A DNA stretch of 64,000 nucleotides from assembly GCF_003626645.1 (NCBI RefSeq), contig NZ_RBAM01000007.1, forward strand, positions 451,139 through 515,138, read 5' to 3'. This document shows, piece after piece, positions 12,754 through 21,690 of this stretch. The stretch's first letter is position 1, and every line of letters starts with the position of its first letter. The DNA comes from Streptomyces klenkii (GTDB lineage: Bacteria > Actinomycetota > Actinomycetes > Streptomycetales > Streptomycetaceae). The notes below the pieces were generated by a model. It made no database searches. It saw only the letters and a program-made list of their open reading frames with translations, and was not told the origin of the DNA. Both the position numbers and the translations under genes were made by a program.

Positions 12754-13588
12754 ATGAACGGCCACGAACCGCCGCAGCCGCCACCCGGCAGAGCAAAGGT
12801 CATTGCTGTGCGGGTGGTCGTGGTGGCGATCACCGTGGGCACGATCCTCCTGCTGCCCTGGGTACCGGTCCTTCGTGTGGCGATCATGCAGGAGGAAGCT
12901 GGACTGGGCCCTGTTCTGGGGCGTCCTCGTCCTGTCCTTCCTCAACCTGTCCCGCATCAACGGCGCGGAATCGTGGACGGCGAACGCACAGGTGCAGGCG
13001 GGCGCCATCAGCCTCGTGGGCACCGGCATCTGGTCCATCTGGTACTACCTCCGCTACGACATCCGCCACCACCGGGAGCTGGAGACCCGCTACGCCGTCG
13101 CGCAGGCCCTCGCCGCGGAGCGGGAGGCCGCGGCGCACCGCCGGGCCGTCGCCCACAACGAGACGGCCCTCGCCGAGGCCGTCAAGGCTTCCCTCTTCGG
13201 CCCCGAGCCCGTGCCCGCCCCCGAGCCCGCTCCCGCGCCACCGGCCCCTCCCGCCCCTCCGGCCCCGCGGGTGAACGACCCGTTCACCGACACCCGCTCC
13301 TACGTCCGTATGCCGCGGCCGGCCCCCGGCCCGCCGGCCCACCCGGCGCCGGCGTCGTTCCACGCCCACCCGACACTGCCGCCGCCGGCACCGGCGCCGG
13401 CAGCGTTCCAGGCCCCGCCGCCCCCGCAGCGGGGCGGCCGGCACCGGAGGCCCGAAGGGCACCCCCCGCCCCAGCCCCACCCCCGGCGCATTCACGAAGT
13501 GCGGGCCGAGCTGGATGAGCTCAGTGATCTGCTCCGTAAGGAGCCCAAGGACGGGCCGCAGGGCGGCCGTAAGGAGCAGGAGTGGTGA
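12754..13588 (+). pseudogene. Membrane protein upstream of the kinase, split by a +1 frameshift
   Basis: ATG 12754, with AGGAG 6 nt upstream, begins MNGHEPPQPPPG and a membrane segment (about residues 12-35) ending AIM at 12886-12888. Sense then continues in the +1 frame as RRKLDWALFWGVLVLSF..., a second membrane segment, a third ('GAISLVGTGIWSIWYYL'), a charged coiled-coil and a Pro/Ala-rich tail, to TGA 13588. Deleting the C at 12889 restores one 277-aa protein. Its end overlaps the kinase start, so they probably form an operon. The indel may be a sequencing error. Function unknown. Confidence 0.65.
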
Positions 13589-15132
13589 ACGGCCGCATCA
13601 TCGCCGGGCGCTACGAGCTCGCCACCGTCATCGGCCAGGGCGGCATGGGCCAGGTCTGGACCGCCTACGACCGGCGCCTCGACCGGCGCGTGGCCGTGAA
13701 GCTGCTGCGCCCCGACCGCATGGCCGGCACCGACAGCGCCGCCGACGAGATGCGCCGCCGCTTCGTGCGCGAGTGCCGGGTGACCGCCCAGGTCGACCAC
13801 CGCGGCCTCGTCACCGTCCACGACGCCGGCAGCGACGGCGACGACCTCTACCTCGTCATGCAGTACGTGGAGGGCGCCGACCTCGCCGACCACCTCGCCG
13901 AGCACGAGCCCTACCCCTGGCCCTGGGCCGTCTCGGTGGCGGCACAGCTGTGCTCGGTGCTCTCCGCGGTGCACGCCGTGCCGATCGTCCACCGCGACCT
14001 CAAGCCGCGGAACGTGATGGTCCGCCCCGACGGCTCCGTCATCGTCCTCGACCTCGGCGTCGCCTCCGTCATGGACGCCGACACCACACGCCTCACCCGC
14101 ACCGGCTCCCCCATCGGCAGCCCCGCCTACATGGCCCCCGAGCAGGCCATGGGCGGCGCGGTCGGCCCGTACACCGACCTCTACGCCCTCGGCGTGCTCC
14201 TGCACGAACTGCTCAGCGGCAACGTGCCCTTCGCCGGGTCCACCGCGCTCGGCGTCCTGCACCGCCATCTCTACGAACCCCCCGTGCCGCTGCGGCAGCT
14301 GCGCCCCGAGCTGCCCCAGGCCCTCGAAGACCTCGTGCTGCGCCTGCTCGCGAAGGACCCGCTGCACCGGCTCGCCGACGCCCAGGAGGCGTACGAGGCG
14401 CTCGCGCCCCTCCTGCCGGCACCGGGCTCCGCCCCGGTGGGGCCCCTGGGGCCCATGAACCCCACGCGCTCCTTCCTGCTGCCGCACGCCCCCTGGCCCG
14501 AGCGCTCCGCCACCGTCCCCGGCGCCCGGCAGCAGGCCGAGGCCTTCGCCCCCGCACCGCCCGCGCCCAGCGGCCCCGATGTCGCCGAAGCCGTCGAGGA
14601 GGTCAAGCGCCTGCTCGACCAGGGCGGCATCACCCAGGCCGTCGACCTGCTCGGCTCGATCCTGCCCGCCGCCGCGGCCGAGCACGGCGAGCACTCCACC
14701 GTCGTCAGGACGCTGCGCAAGCAGTACGCGGCCACCCTCATGGACGACGGCCAGTACCGGCGCGCGCTGCCCGAGCTGCGCCGGCTCGCCGATGACTACG
14801 CCGCCGAGAGCACTCCGCGCGCGGCCCGCCAGCGGCTGCGCTGCCAGTACGACGCCGCGCAGTGCCTGGAGCAGCTCGGCGAGGCGGTGGCCGCGCTCGA
14901 TGAATACCGCGCGCTCCTCCCGCACTTCGAGAGCCACCCCGACGACCCGGCCACCCCGCTCGACATCCGCCGCCGCATAGGCCACCTGCTGCTCTCCCTC
15001 GGAGACCGGCAGGCCGCCCACGACACCCTCGTCACGCTCCTGCGCGACGCCGAGCTGCTGCACGGGCCGCACCACCCGCTCCCCGCGGAGATCCGGCACA
15101 CGTTGCAGTGGCTGGGGCAAGTCAGGGCCTGA
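13585..15132 (+). CDS. Serine/threonine protein kinase with TPR-like C-terminal region
   Basis: 515-aa Hanks-type kinase. Glycine loop GQGGMG at 17-22, ATP-binding Lys39 (VAVKLL), catalytic HRDLKPRN with Asp138, DLG at 156-158 in place of DFG, and activation segment 'GSPAYMAPEQ'. After a Pro/Ala-rich linker (about 275-330), residues 330-515 form helical repeats resembling TPRs. I see no transmembrane helix, unlike PknB-type kinases, so it is probably cytosolic and may contact the membrane through the upstream protein. GTG 13585 overlaps the preceding TGA and has AAGGAG 8 nt upstream; GTG 13582 is the alternative. Confidence 0.92.
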   Translation: MNGRIIAGRYELATVIGQGGMGQVWTAYDRRLDRRVAVKLLRPDRMAGTDSAADEMRRRFVRECRVTAQVDHRGLVTVHDAGSDGDDLYLVMQYVEGADLADHLAEHEPYPWPWAVSVAAQLCSVLSAVHAVPIVHRDLKPRNVMVRPDGSVIVLDLGVASVMDADTTRLTRTGSPIGSPAYMAPEQAMGGAVGPYTDLYALGVLLHELLSGNVPFAGSTALGVLHRHLYEPPVPLRQLRPELPQALEDLVLRLLAKDPLHRLADAQEAYEALAPLLPAPGSAPVGPLGPMNPTRSFLLPHAPWPERSATVPGARQQAEAFAPAPPAPSGPDVAEAVEEVKRLLDQGGITQAVDLLGSILPAAAAEHGEHSTVVRTLRKQYAATLMDDGQYRRALPELRRLADDYAAESTPRAARQRLRCQYDAAQCLEQLGEAVAALDEYRALLPHFESHPDDPATPLDIRRRIGHLLLSLGDRQAAHDTLVTLLRDAELLHGPHHPLPAEIRHTLQWLGQVRA

Positions 15133-15308
15133 GCCCCCGGCCGGGGCCCCGGGCGTCCGCAGCCCGGGCCCGGGCCTTCCGCGGCGTCACCCGCACATCC
15201 CCGCGCCCCGCGAATCGTTGGTCGAATCGGTGGCCCGGGCCACCCGGACTCCCTACCATCGATCAACGCAGGTCGATCACCGTCGCACGACCGCCGCCGG
15301 GAGGCTTC

Positions 15309-15932
15309 ATGATCCGCCGAAGGACCGCGCTCTCCGTCACCGCCGCCGCGCTGCTCGCCGCGGCCCCCCTCCTCACCGCCTGCGGGCAGACCGCCCATCC
15401 GGGGGCCGCGGCCGTCGTGGGCGACGACAAGATCACCGTCTCCCAGCTCCAGAGCCAGGTCGCGGACGTCCGCGACGCGCAGCGCTCCTCCCCGCAGGGG
15501 GACCAGCTCACGGCGAACAGCGCCCGCCTCGGCCAGGACACCCTGGTCCGCCTCATCCAGTACCGGATCGTGGAGCAGGCCGGCAAGGACAACGGCATCG
15601 AGGTCACGCGGCGCGAGTTGCAGCGGCAGCGGGCCGACGTCGAGGCGGCCAACGGAGGGGCGGCGGCGGTGCGCGCCCGGTTCCTCGCGCTCGGCATCGC
15701 GCCCGACCAGATCGACCGGGCCCTGTCCGTGGACCTCGTCCGCGCCAAGCTGGACGGCAAGTTCGGCACGGCCCGCACGAACGAGATCCTGATGCACACC
15801 TCCGACTCCCTCCACGTCGACGTGAACCCGCGCTACGGCGTGTGGGACGGCAAGCGCGGCACCGCCCAGACCGCGCTGGAGCCGTGGCTGCGCTCGGCCG
15901 CGGCCGCCGCCGCGGCCGAACGCCCGGCGTAA
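15309..15932 (+). CDS. SurA N-terminal-domain lipoprotein
   Basis: 207-aa exported protein. A signal peptide with lipobox LTAC (lipidated Cys about residue 23) is followed by a SurA/PrsA-like chaperone domain: 'VVGDDKITVSQLQSQVADVR', then a helical region with 'LIQYRIVEQAGKDNGIEVT'. No parvulin isomerase domain follows, so it resembles the peptidase-less SurA_N proteins common in Streptomyces, which probably help folding outside the membrane. ATG 15309 has GGGAGG a few bases upstream. It lies directly before mazG. Confidence 0.88.
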   Translation: MIRRRTALSVTAAALLAAAPLLTACGQTAHPGAAAVVGDDKITVSQLQSQVADVRDAQRSSPQGDQLTANSARLGQDTLVRLIQYRIVEQAGKDNGIEVTRRELQRQRADVEAANGGAAAVRARFLALGIAPDQIDRALSVDLVRAKLDGKFGTARTNEILMHTSDSLHVDVNPRYGVWDGKRGTAQTALEPWLRSAAAAAAAERPA

Positions 15933-15953
15933 GCCGCCCGCCGCCCGGTCGCC

Positions 15954-15959
15954 TAGGCT
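15954..15959 (+). promoter_or_regulatory. -10 box placing the mazG start at the transcript 5' end
   Basis: TAGGCT ends 7 nt before GTG 15967 and no Shine-Dalgarno lies between, the arrangement of a leaderless mRNA. Confidence 0.6.
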
Positions 15960-15966
15960 CGGCGGT

Positions 15967-16938
15967 GTGAACGACTCCGCCGACTCCGCACCTGGCCGCA
16001 TCGTCCTGCTCACCACCAGCCACCGGGTCGCCCCGGGGCTGCTGTCCTGGCCCGCGTGGCAGGCGCTCCGCGCCGCCGACCGGGTGCTGTGCGCCGACGC
16101 CGGCCACCCGCAGCTGCCGTATCTGCGGGAGGCCGGCATCGAGGTCGAGCACGGCTCGGCCACGGCCCGCGAGCTGGTCGACTTCTGCGCGAGCGGGCGG
16201 CGCAGCGCCGTCGTCCTCACCTCCGCCGAGGGCGAGTCCGCCCTCACCGACGGGCTCGCCCGGCTCGCCGGCTCCGGCCGCGAGACGATGCCCGCGCTGG
16301 AGCTGCTGCCCGGTTCGTACGACCTGCCCGGCGCGCGCCTGCTCGACCTGGTGCAGGTCATGGACCGGATCCGGGCCGCCTGCCCGTGGAGCGGGATCCG
16401 TACGCACGAGGACCTCGCGAAGTACGCGCTGGAGGAGACGTACGAGCTCCTCGAAGCGATCGAGACGGGGGACCGGGAGGCGCTGCGGGAGGAGCTGGGC
16501 GATGTCCTGCTCCAGGTCGTCTTCCACGCGCGGATCGCGCAGGACGACCCCGACGAGGCGTTCTCCGTCGACGACGTCGCCGGCGCGATCGTCGACAAGC
16601 TCATCCACCGGCACCCGCACGTCTTCGGCGAGGAGTCCGCGCAGACGCCGGAGGACGTGCGGGAGCACTGGATGCGGACGAAGGCGGAGGAGAAGGGGCG
16701 CGAGTCGGTGACCGAAGGCGTCCCGCTCGGCCAGCCGGCGCTCGCCCTCACGGCGAAGCTGGCCTCCCGGGTGCGGTCGCAGGGCCTCGACGTCGCCGTC
16801 CCCGCGGGCGAGGGCGTCGGCTACGAGCTGCTGGCGCTGGCCGTACGGGCCGAGGCGTCGGGCGTCGAACCGGAGACGGCGCTGCGGGCGGCGGCCCGCA
16901 CGTACCGCGACGCGATTCGCTCCGCGGAGGGTATGTAG
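15967..16938 (+). CDS. mazG: Nucleoside triphosphate pyrophosphohydrolase MazG
   Basis: 323-aa protein. The N-terminal 100 residues resemble the tetrapyrrole methylase/SAM fold seen in actinobacterial MazG fusions. The catalytic MazG domain (about 125-215) shows 'CPWSGIRTHEDLAKYALEETYELLEAIE' followed by 'EELGDVLLQVVFHARIAQ', with the EExxE and ExxD magnesium ligands. It hydrolyses noncanonical NTPs to NMP and pyrophosphate, cleaning the nucleotide pool. The start follows a -10 box by 7 nt, so the message is probably leaderless. Confidence 0.95.
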   Translation: MNDSADSAPGRIVLLTTSHRVAPGLLSWPAWQALRAADRVLCADAGHPQLPYLREAGIEVEHGSATARELVDFCASGRRSAVVLTSAEGESALTDGLARLAGSGRETMPALELLPGSYDLPGARLLDLVQVMDRIRAACPWSGIRTHEDLAKYALEETYELLEAIETGDREALREELGDVLLQVVFHARIAQDDPDEAFSVDDVAGAIVDKLIHRHPHVFGEESAQTPEDVREHWMRTKAEEKGRESVTEGVPLGQPALALTAKLASRVRSQGLDVAVPAGEGVGYELLALAVRAEASGVEPETALRAAARTYRDAIRSAEGM

Positions 16939-17165
16939 GGGTACGTACGGCCGCGGCGGGATCGGCACCGCCGGGTGCCGCCGCCGCGGCTGGGCGCCGT
17001 TGCGGCGGGATTTCCTGCCTGCGGCAAGGCGCGTGCGCGGGGTGCGCCCGTCCGGCGGTGCCCAGCGGCCCGCGGCCGGTCCGGCACCGCCGGATTCCGT
17101 CGTCGCGGCTCGGCGACCTTGCGGCGGGAGCCGCGTGCGGGGCGCCCGGGCATGGGTGGGCGCCC
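16939..17165. repeat. Intergenic palindromic repeat, locus A (two direct units)
   Basis: Two 48-nt units in the same orientation (16963-17010 and 17082-17129, about 39 of 48 identical) each begin CGGCACCGCCGG and end GCGGCGGGA. An inverted core copy, CCGGCGGTGCC, starts at 17052. The stretch lies between the convergent mazG and lipoprotein genes, so it could also terminate both. Related units occur at 35273-35427 and 38082-38248. Confidence 0.65.
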
Positions 17166-17175
17166 CGGGGCGTTG

Positions 17176-17940
17176 TTACGCCGTCTTCGCGGCCGCCGCC
17201 GTCAGCTTTTCCGCCGCCTTGGTCAGGGCCTTGGCGAACGCGGCCTTGCCGCGGTCGCCGTGGTCGCTGTAGTTGTTCAGGACCGTCGTGATCGCGCCGT
17301 GGCTGCGGACCGTACCGAGGTCGAAGTCCATCTGCATGTCGCCGGTGACGACGGTCACCGCGTAGGAGACGGACTCGTCGCCGTACTTCTGCTGCTGCCC
17401 GGCGGCCTTCTTCACCTTCACCGTGGCCTTCTTGCCGCTGTCCTTGGCGTCGAAGGACGCGCACTTCTCGACCGCCGTCCGCAGCCCCGCCATGGCCTTC
17501 TCGGCCGCCGCGCGCTCGTAGCCGCTGACGTCCTGGGCGACGGTCGTCTGGTCGCCCTTCTTGGTGAAGACCACCTGCGCGTTCGCCTTGTGGTCCTCCT
17601 CCAGCCGGCCCGTGTTGAGAACGGCCACGATCGGCGCGCACTCGGTCCTGGAGCCGTTGACGATCTGCTCGTCCCCGCCGCCCTGCGACTTGTCCAGGCC
17701 CGTGTTCGGCTCCAGCTGCCAGCCGGCCGGCAGGTCCGTCACGGCGACGAGCGCCTTCTGGGCCTGGTCGGCGGTGATGGAGGCGGGAACGGTGGGCGCG
17801 CCCTTGTCCTTCTTGCCGCCGGAGCCCGAGCCCGCAGCCGGGCCGGAAGCGGAATCAGAGCCGCCGTCGCAGGCGGCGAGCAGCAGCGACGAGGCGGCGA
17901 CCAGGGCGGCGAGGGCGACCCGGCGGGGGCGAACGTGCAC
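17176..17940 (-). CDS. Secreted lipoprotein, unknown function
   Basis: 254-aa lipoprotein: signal peptide with lipobox LLAAC, then a Ser/Gly-rich linker and a single alpha/beta domain. That domain includes 'LPAGWQLEPN', two Cys (CAPIV and KCASF) that may pair, and a C-terminal helical stretch rich in Lys and Ala. This is a common Streptomyces type without a known role. GTG 17940 has AAAGGA 6 nt upstream; the open frame upstream of it does not look like coding sequence. Divergent from the DUF6479 gene. Confidence 0.85.
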   Translation of the reverse strand: MHVRPRRVALAALVAASSLLLAACDGGSDSASGPAAGSGSGGKKDKGAPTVPASITADQAQKALVAVTDLPAGWQLEPNTGLDKSQGGGDEQIVNGSRTECAPIVAVLNTGRLEEDHKANAQVVFTKKGDQTTVAQDVSGYERAAAEKAMAGLRTAVEKCASFDAKDSGKKATVKVKKAAGQQQKYGDESVSYAVTVVTGDMQMDFDLGTVRSHGAITTVLNNYSDHGDRGKAAFAKALTKAAEKLTAAAAKTA

Positions 17941-18087
17941 AGGGGTTCCTTTGGGTGAGAGCAGGGAGTGTTCAAAAAGACCAAAATTCGAACGCAAGTA
18001 TGCACATGTCATGGCCGGCCTCCTGCTCGGGCACCCGTTCGGCCTACGGACCGTCTTGTCCGGGCGGCGGGCGGGTACCCGCATGTC

Positions 18088-18531
18088 ATGCGCATCCAGT
18101 ACGTACACCTCGCCGACCTCGCCGCCCCGCACTGGGCCGGCGGGATCATCCAGTTCGTCGTCGGCCTCTTCGTCGTCGCCCTGCTGATCATGGCCGTGGT
18201 CAAGGGCTTCCGGAAGCGCGACGAGGAACCGCCCCCGCCCTCCCAGCCCCAGCGCAGGCAGGGCGCCTGGCAGACCCGGCAGGAGCACGACACCGGGCCC
18301 ACCTCGCCCGACCACGGGCCGGGGCACAACGACGACGAGGAGAACAAGGTCGGCTACGTCACCGAGCACCGCGAGGCGGACGAACTGCACCCCGAGGCGA
18401 ACGGGGAGCGCGTGCTGCCGCACGAGATCCACAACCCCGGCAGCCACCCCGAGGAGCTCTCCGAGGAGAGGAAGAAGTGGAACCCGGGCGGCAGCGGCGG
18501 CTTCGGCAGCGGCGGCCCCGGCCACCACTAG
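18088..18531 (+). CDS. DUF6479-like single-pass membrane protein
   Basis: 147-aa protein. A short N terminus, one membrane helix (about residues 18-40, 'GGIIQFVVGLFVVALLIMAVV') and a long hydrophilic tail with Pro-, Glu- and His-rich segments. The tail ends with 'EANGERVLPHEIHNPGSHPEE', which matches my recollection of DUF6479 proteins ('GRxLxPHE'). Function unknown. ATG 18088 is chosen because the helix follows at a normal distance; upstream in-frame starts add an unlikely Cys/Arg-rich segment. Confidence 0.75.
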   Translation: MRIQYVHLADLAAPHWAGGIIQFVVGLFVVALLIMAVVKGFRKRDEEPPPPSQPQRRQGAWQTRQEHDTGPTSPDHGPGHNDDEENKVGYVTEHREADELHPEANGERVLPHEIHNPGSHPEELSEERKKWNPGGSGGFGSGGPGHH

Positions 18532-18597
18532 GCTCCGCCGCGGCCACCACCAGGCCCCCGCCCCGGCCGCCGCTCAGCCCCGCCGCCGCTCCCCTAG

Positions 18598-18603
18598 TAG
18601 CGT
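18598..18603 (+). promoter_or_regulatory. -10 box for a leaderless P450 message
   Basis: TAGCGT ends 6 nt before GTG 18610, suggesting that transcription starts at or near the start codon. Confidence 0.45.
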
Positions 18604-18609
18604 CGAGGG

Positions 18610-19962
18610 GTGCACGACTCGAACGACACGAACACCCCGCCCGCCCCCTCCCTCTTCACCTGGGAGTTCGCCTCCGACCCCTACCCGGCGTACGCCTGGC
18701 TGCGCGAGCACGCCCCCGTGCACCGCACCGCCCTGCCCAGCGGCGTGGAGGCCTGGCTGGTCACCCGGTACGCCGACGCCCGCCAGGCGCTCGCCGACCA
18801 GCGGCTGTCGAAGAACCCCGTGCACCACTCCGAGTCGGCCCACGGCAAGGGCAAGGTCGGCATCCCGGGCGAGCGCAGCGCCAACCTCATGACGCACCTG
18901 CTCAACATCGACCCCCCGGATCACACCCGGCTGCGCCGCCTGGTCTCCAAGGCGTTCACCCCGCGCCGCGTCGCCGAGTTCACCCCCCGGGTGCAGGAGC
19001 TGACCGACCAGCTCATCGACGGGTTCGCGGCCAAGGGGGAAGCGGACCTCATTCACGAGTTCGCGTTCCCGCTCCCCATCTACGCCATCTGCGACATGCT
19101 CGGCGTCCCGCCCGAGGACCAGGACGACTTCCGGGACTGGGCCGGAATGATGATCCGCCACGGCGGCGGCCCCCGCGGCGGCGTGGCCCGTTCCGTCAAG
19201 AAGATGCGGACGTACCTCGCGGAACTGATCCACCGGAAGCGGGAGGATCTCGGCGAAGACCTGATTTCAGGACTCATCAGGGCGAGTGACCACGGCGAGC
19301 ACCTCACCGAGAACGAGGCCGCGGCGATGGCCTTCATCCTGCTCTTCGCCGGTTTCGAAACAACTGTGAACCTGATTGGTAACGGAACCTACGCGCTCCT
19401 GCGCCATCCCGCGCAGCGCGAGCGCCTCCAGCGCGCCCTCGCCGAGGGGGACGAGAGCCTGCTCGCCACCGGCATCGAGGAACTGCTGCGCTACGACGGC
19501 CCGGTGGAGCTCGCGACCTGGCGGTTCGCCACCCAGGACCTGACGATCGGCGGGCAGCGCATCGCCGAGGGCGACCCCGTCCTCGTCGTCCTCGCGGCCG
19601 CCGACCGCGACCCCGAGCGGTTCGCCGAACCCGACACCCTCGACCTCTCCCGCAGCGACAACCAGCACCTCGGCTACGGCCACGGCATCCACTACTGCCT
19701 CGGCGCGCCCCTCGCGCGCCTGGAGGGCCGGACCGCCCTCGCGACGCTCCTGCGGCGCCTCCCTGACCTGCGGCTGAACGCCGAACCGGAGGACCTGCGG
19801 TGGCGCGGCGGGCTCATCATGCGCGGCCTGCGCACCCTGCCGGTGGCGTTCACACCGGAGGGCACGCCAGAGGGCACACCGGAGGGCAATCCGGGCGGCG
19901 GTCCGGGCGGCATTCCGGCGGGCAATCCGGGCACAACCACCCGGGAGCAACCGTACGCCTGA
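18610..19962 (+). CDS. Cytochrome P450 with a repetitive C-terminal tail
   Basis: 450-aa class I bacterial P450. I-helix 'FAGFETT' near 247, K-helix ExxR in 'EELLRY' near 295, and heme loop 'GYGHGIHYCLG' with the axial Cys at 363. Redox partners are not adjacent. By position it may match CYP107U1 of S. coelicolor, linked in the literature to sporulation; I recall this and have not checked it. The last 35 residues are a degenerate T-P-E-G / P-G-G repeat encoded by a 12-bp tandem array, outside the P450 fold. The start is probably leaderless. Confidence 0.93.
   Translation: MHDSNDTNTPPAPSLFTWEFASDPYPAYAWLREHAPVHRTALPSGVEAWLVTRYADARQALADQRLSKNPVHHSESAHGKGKVGIPGERSANLMTHLLNIDPPDHTRLRRLVSKAFTPRRVAEFTPRVQELTDQLIDGFAAKGEADLIHEFAFPLPIYAICDMLGVPPEDQDDFRDWAGMMIRHGGGPRGGVARSVKKMRTYLAELIHRKREDLGEDLISGLIRASDHGEHLTENEAAAMAFILLFAGFETTVNLIGNGTYALLRHPAQRERLQRALAEGDESLLATGIEELLRYDGPVELATWRFATQDLTIGGQRIAEGDPVLVVLAAADRDPERFAEPDTLDLSRSDNQHLGYGHGIHYCLGAPLARLEGRTALATLLRRLPDLRLNAEPEDLRWRGGLIMRGLRTLPVAFTPEGTPEGTPEGNPGGGPGGIPAGNPGTTTREQPYA
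19852..19935 (+). repeat. 12-bp tandem repeat, about seven copies, at the P450 3' end
   Basis: Seven consecutive 12-nt units beginning ACACCGGAGGGC and drifting to AATCCGGGCGGC encode a tail of 4-residue units. The unit is a multiple of 3, so copy changes keep the frame. Confidence 0.75.
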
Positions 19963-20100
19963 GCACCCGTCATCCGGCGTGACCTCGGCGTGACCTCCGC
20001 TACACCGGCTTGTGACTGGCGTGGGCCGTCGCTATCTTCAACGACCATTCCGACGCCGCACCGGACGTCGTACCGAATGCCGCACGAGAGGCCCCTGCCC

Positions 20101-21231
20101 ATGAGACCTGGAACCGGCCGACATCGCCGCCCCCGTCAGATACCCGCCATCGTGGTCGCCGCGGGGGTGACCGCCTCCGGAATCGCCCTGCCGCTGCTCG
20201 CGGCCACGGGCGCGAACGCCGCCGACGCCGGCACCTGGGACCGCGTGGCCCAGTGCGAGAGCGGAGGCCTGTGGAGCGCCGACTCCGGCAACGGGAGCTA
20301 CGGGGGACTGCAGCTGACCCAGGACCTCTGGGACCGCAACGGCGGCCGGGAGTACGCCCCCCGGCCCGACCTCGCCAGCCGTGCGCAGCAGATCGCCGTC
20401 GCCGAGCACATCCTCGAAACCAGGGGCAATGCCACCTGGTCGAGCTGCGCCGCGCGCTCGGGCCTCACCTCGGGAGGCACCAAGGCCGACGTCAATCCGG
20501 GCGGCACGCACGCCCCCGCGAGCGACTCGACGCCATCGCACGACCCGGAGCGCACCACTTCGCCCTCTGCGCCGTCGGAGCCGGACGGGCACTCCAAGCC
20601 CTCGGAGCCGTCGGCGTCCCCCTCGCAGTCCGGGAAGCCCTCGACGGAGCCTTCCGCTCAGCCGTCGGCCGGCATGCCCTCGCCGGACAAGTCGTCCGGC
20701 GGCCCGTCCGGCAAGCCCTCCGGCAGCGCGTCCCCCGACGGCTCGTCGTCCAAGCCGGGCGACACGAAGCCGGGCGACGGCAAGGCCGGTGACGGCAAGC
20801 CGGGTGACGACGCGTCCGGCGAGCCGGGCGAGGGCCGGCACCGCAAGCCCTCGACGTCCCCCGCGGGCGACGATCCGACCTCGATCCCCACGTCCCCCGA
20901 GTCTCCCGCGGCGCCGTCCCAGGGCGCGCCGGACGGTTCCGGTTCCGCAGGGGGGCAGGCGTCCGACGGCGTCGAAGGCGGTTCGGGCAAGCACCGTGCC
21001 GACCCGTCACGTTCGGACGACACTCGATCGTCGCGCGGCGGCGGCGAAGGCCGTACCGGCAGTCCCACGGCCACCGACTACACCGTGCGCCCCGGTGACA
21101 ACTTGTCAGTCATTGCCGAACAGCATGCGGTCAACGGTGGTTGGCAGTCGCTCTACCACCGCAATGAGAAAGTGGTCGGAACCGATCCCGACCTGATCCT
21201 TCCTGGTCAGAAGCTTGAGATGGGTAAATAG
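20101..21231 (+). CDS. Resuscitation-promoting factor-like hydrolase with LysM
   Basis: 376-aa secreted cell-wall hydrolase. Signal peptide (cleaved about residue 42, ANAAD), Rpf transglycosylase domain (about 43-120, 'TWDRVAQCESGGLWSADSGNGSYGGLQ') with the catalytic Glu in QCESGG and paired Cys. A roughly 190-residue Ser/Pro/Gly/Lys linker contains repeated K-P-G-D units, and a C-terminal LysM ('YTVRPGDNLSVIAEQ') follows. It cleaves peptidoglycan glycan strands during spore germination. By position probably RpfC-like. ATG 20101 follows GAGAGG; ATG 20077 lacks a site. Paralogous to the next gene. Confidence 0.9.
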   Translation: MRPGTGRHRRPRQIPAIVVAAGVTASGIALPLLAATGANAADAGTWDRVAQCESGGLWSADSGNGSYGGLQLTQDLWDRNGGREYAPRPDLASRAQQIAVAEHILETRGNATWSSCAARSGLTSGGTKADVNPGGTHAPASDSTPSHDPERTTSPSAPSEPDGHSKPSEPSASPSQSGKPSTEPSAQPSAGMPSPDKSSGGPSGKPSGSASPDGSSSKPGDTKPGDGKAGDGKPGDDASGEPGEGRHRKPSTSPAGDDPTSIPTSPESPAAPSQGAPDGSGSAGGQASDGVEGGSGKHRADPSRSDDTRSSRGGGEGRTGSPTATDYTVRPGDNLSVIAEQHAVNGGWQSLYHRNEKVVGTDPDLILPGQKLEMGK

Positions 21232-21354
21232 ACCGGCAGTTCGCGGCGAATGTCCGTTCCAGTCGAAAGTGAGACATGGGTCTCTTTGCCAGTTGGCGGA
21301 ATGTCATCTTCCCTAACTCGGCAAACGGCCTCCTACCTGCGGAAACGTGATGTT

Positions 21355-21372
21355 CCCCTGGGTAACCAGGGG
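21355..21372 (+). ncRNA. GNRA-type hairpin in the rpfA leader
   Basis: CCCCTGG-GTAA-CCAGGGG is a perfect 7-bp stem capped by a GNRA tetraloop, upstream of the riboswitch core. It may be a leader domain or a separate stem. Confidence 0.4.
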
Positions 21373-21449
21373 CGACTGTGGCTGGAAAGAGGGGTTTGAA
21401 CCCTTGCCTCGACTGTGTTTACCGTCGTGACCGCTCGCCACCGCGAGCA

Positions 21450-21602
21450 CCACGGTCGTCACGCCGAATCCTGCCGACGGCCGCTGGAGTCGTCGCGCAA
21501 GCGCCGTAGGCAGGAGCGGGGGAACCAAGGTAGGCGCCGGAAACGGCTCCTCGGCCTCAAGCAGGGCCGCGGGACCGGGACCGGCTAGGGGTGAAGCCGA
21601 GT
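21450..21602 (+). promoter_or_regulatory. c-di-AMP riboswitch (ydaO/yuaA class)
   Basis: The conserved blocks of this class are visible in order: GCCGAATCCTGCC near 21463, GGCAGGAGCGGGGGAACCA ending near 21527, and GGGGTGAAGCC near 21589-21599. It lies about 90 nt before rpfA. A c-di-AMP riboswitch controlling rpfA has been reported in S. coelicolor, where the ligand lowers expression of the hydrolase. The element boundaries are approximate. Confidence 0.85.
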
Positions 21603-21657
21603 GTGCTCGCACAGCGCGCACAGGAGGCCGGGCGAACTCACAGCCCGAACCCGACAG

Positions 21658-21681
21658 CTCACCTCGTAGGCGTCGGTGAGG
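21658..21681 (+). promoter_or_regulatory. Hairpin pairing with the rpfA Shine-Dalgarno
   Basis: CTCACC (21658-21663) can pair with GGTGAG (21675-21680), and GGTGAGG is the ribosome binding site of rpfA. This could be a translational expression platform for the riboswitch, although a transcriptional mechanism is also possible. Confidence 0.4.
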
Positions 21682-21690
21682 AAACGACTC

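Noticed and set aside
12880..12900. Programmed +1 frameshift at 12889
   Set aside because: The AGGAGG there resembles an internal ribosome site, but there is no slippery codon, stop or stimulatory structure. An indel is simpler.
17982..18087. Longer start for the DUF6479 gene (from 17968)
   Set aside because: The added segment is Arg/Cys-rich and crosses the likely divergent promoter region. ATG 18088 gives the usual short N terminus before the membrane helix.
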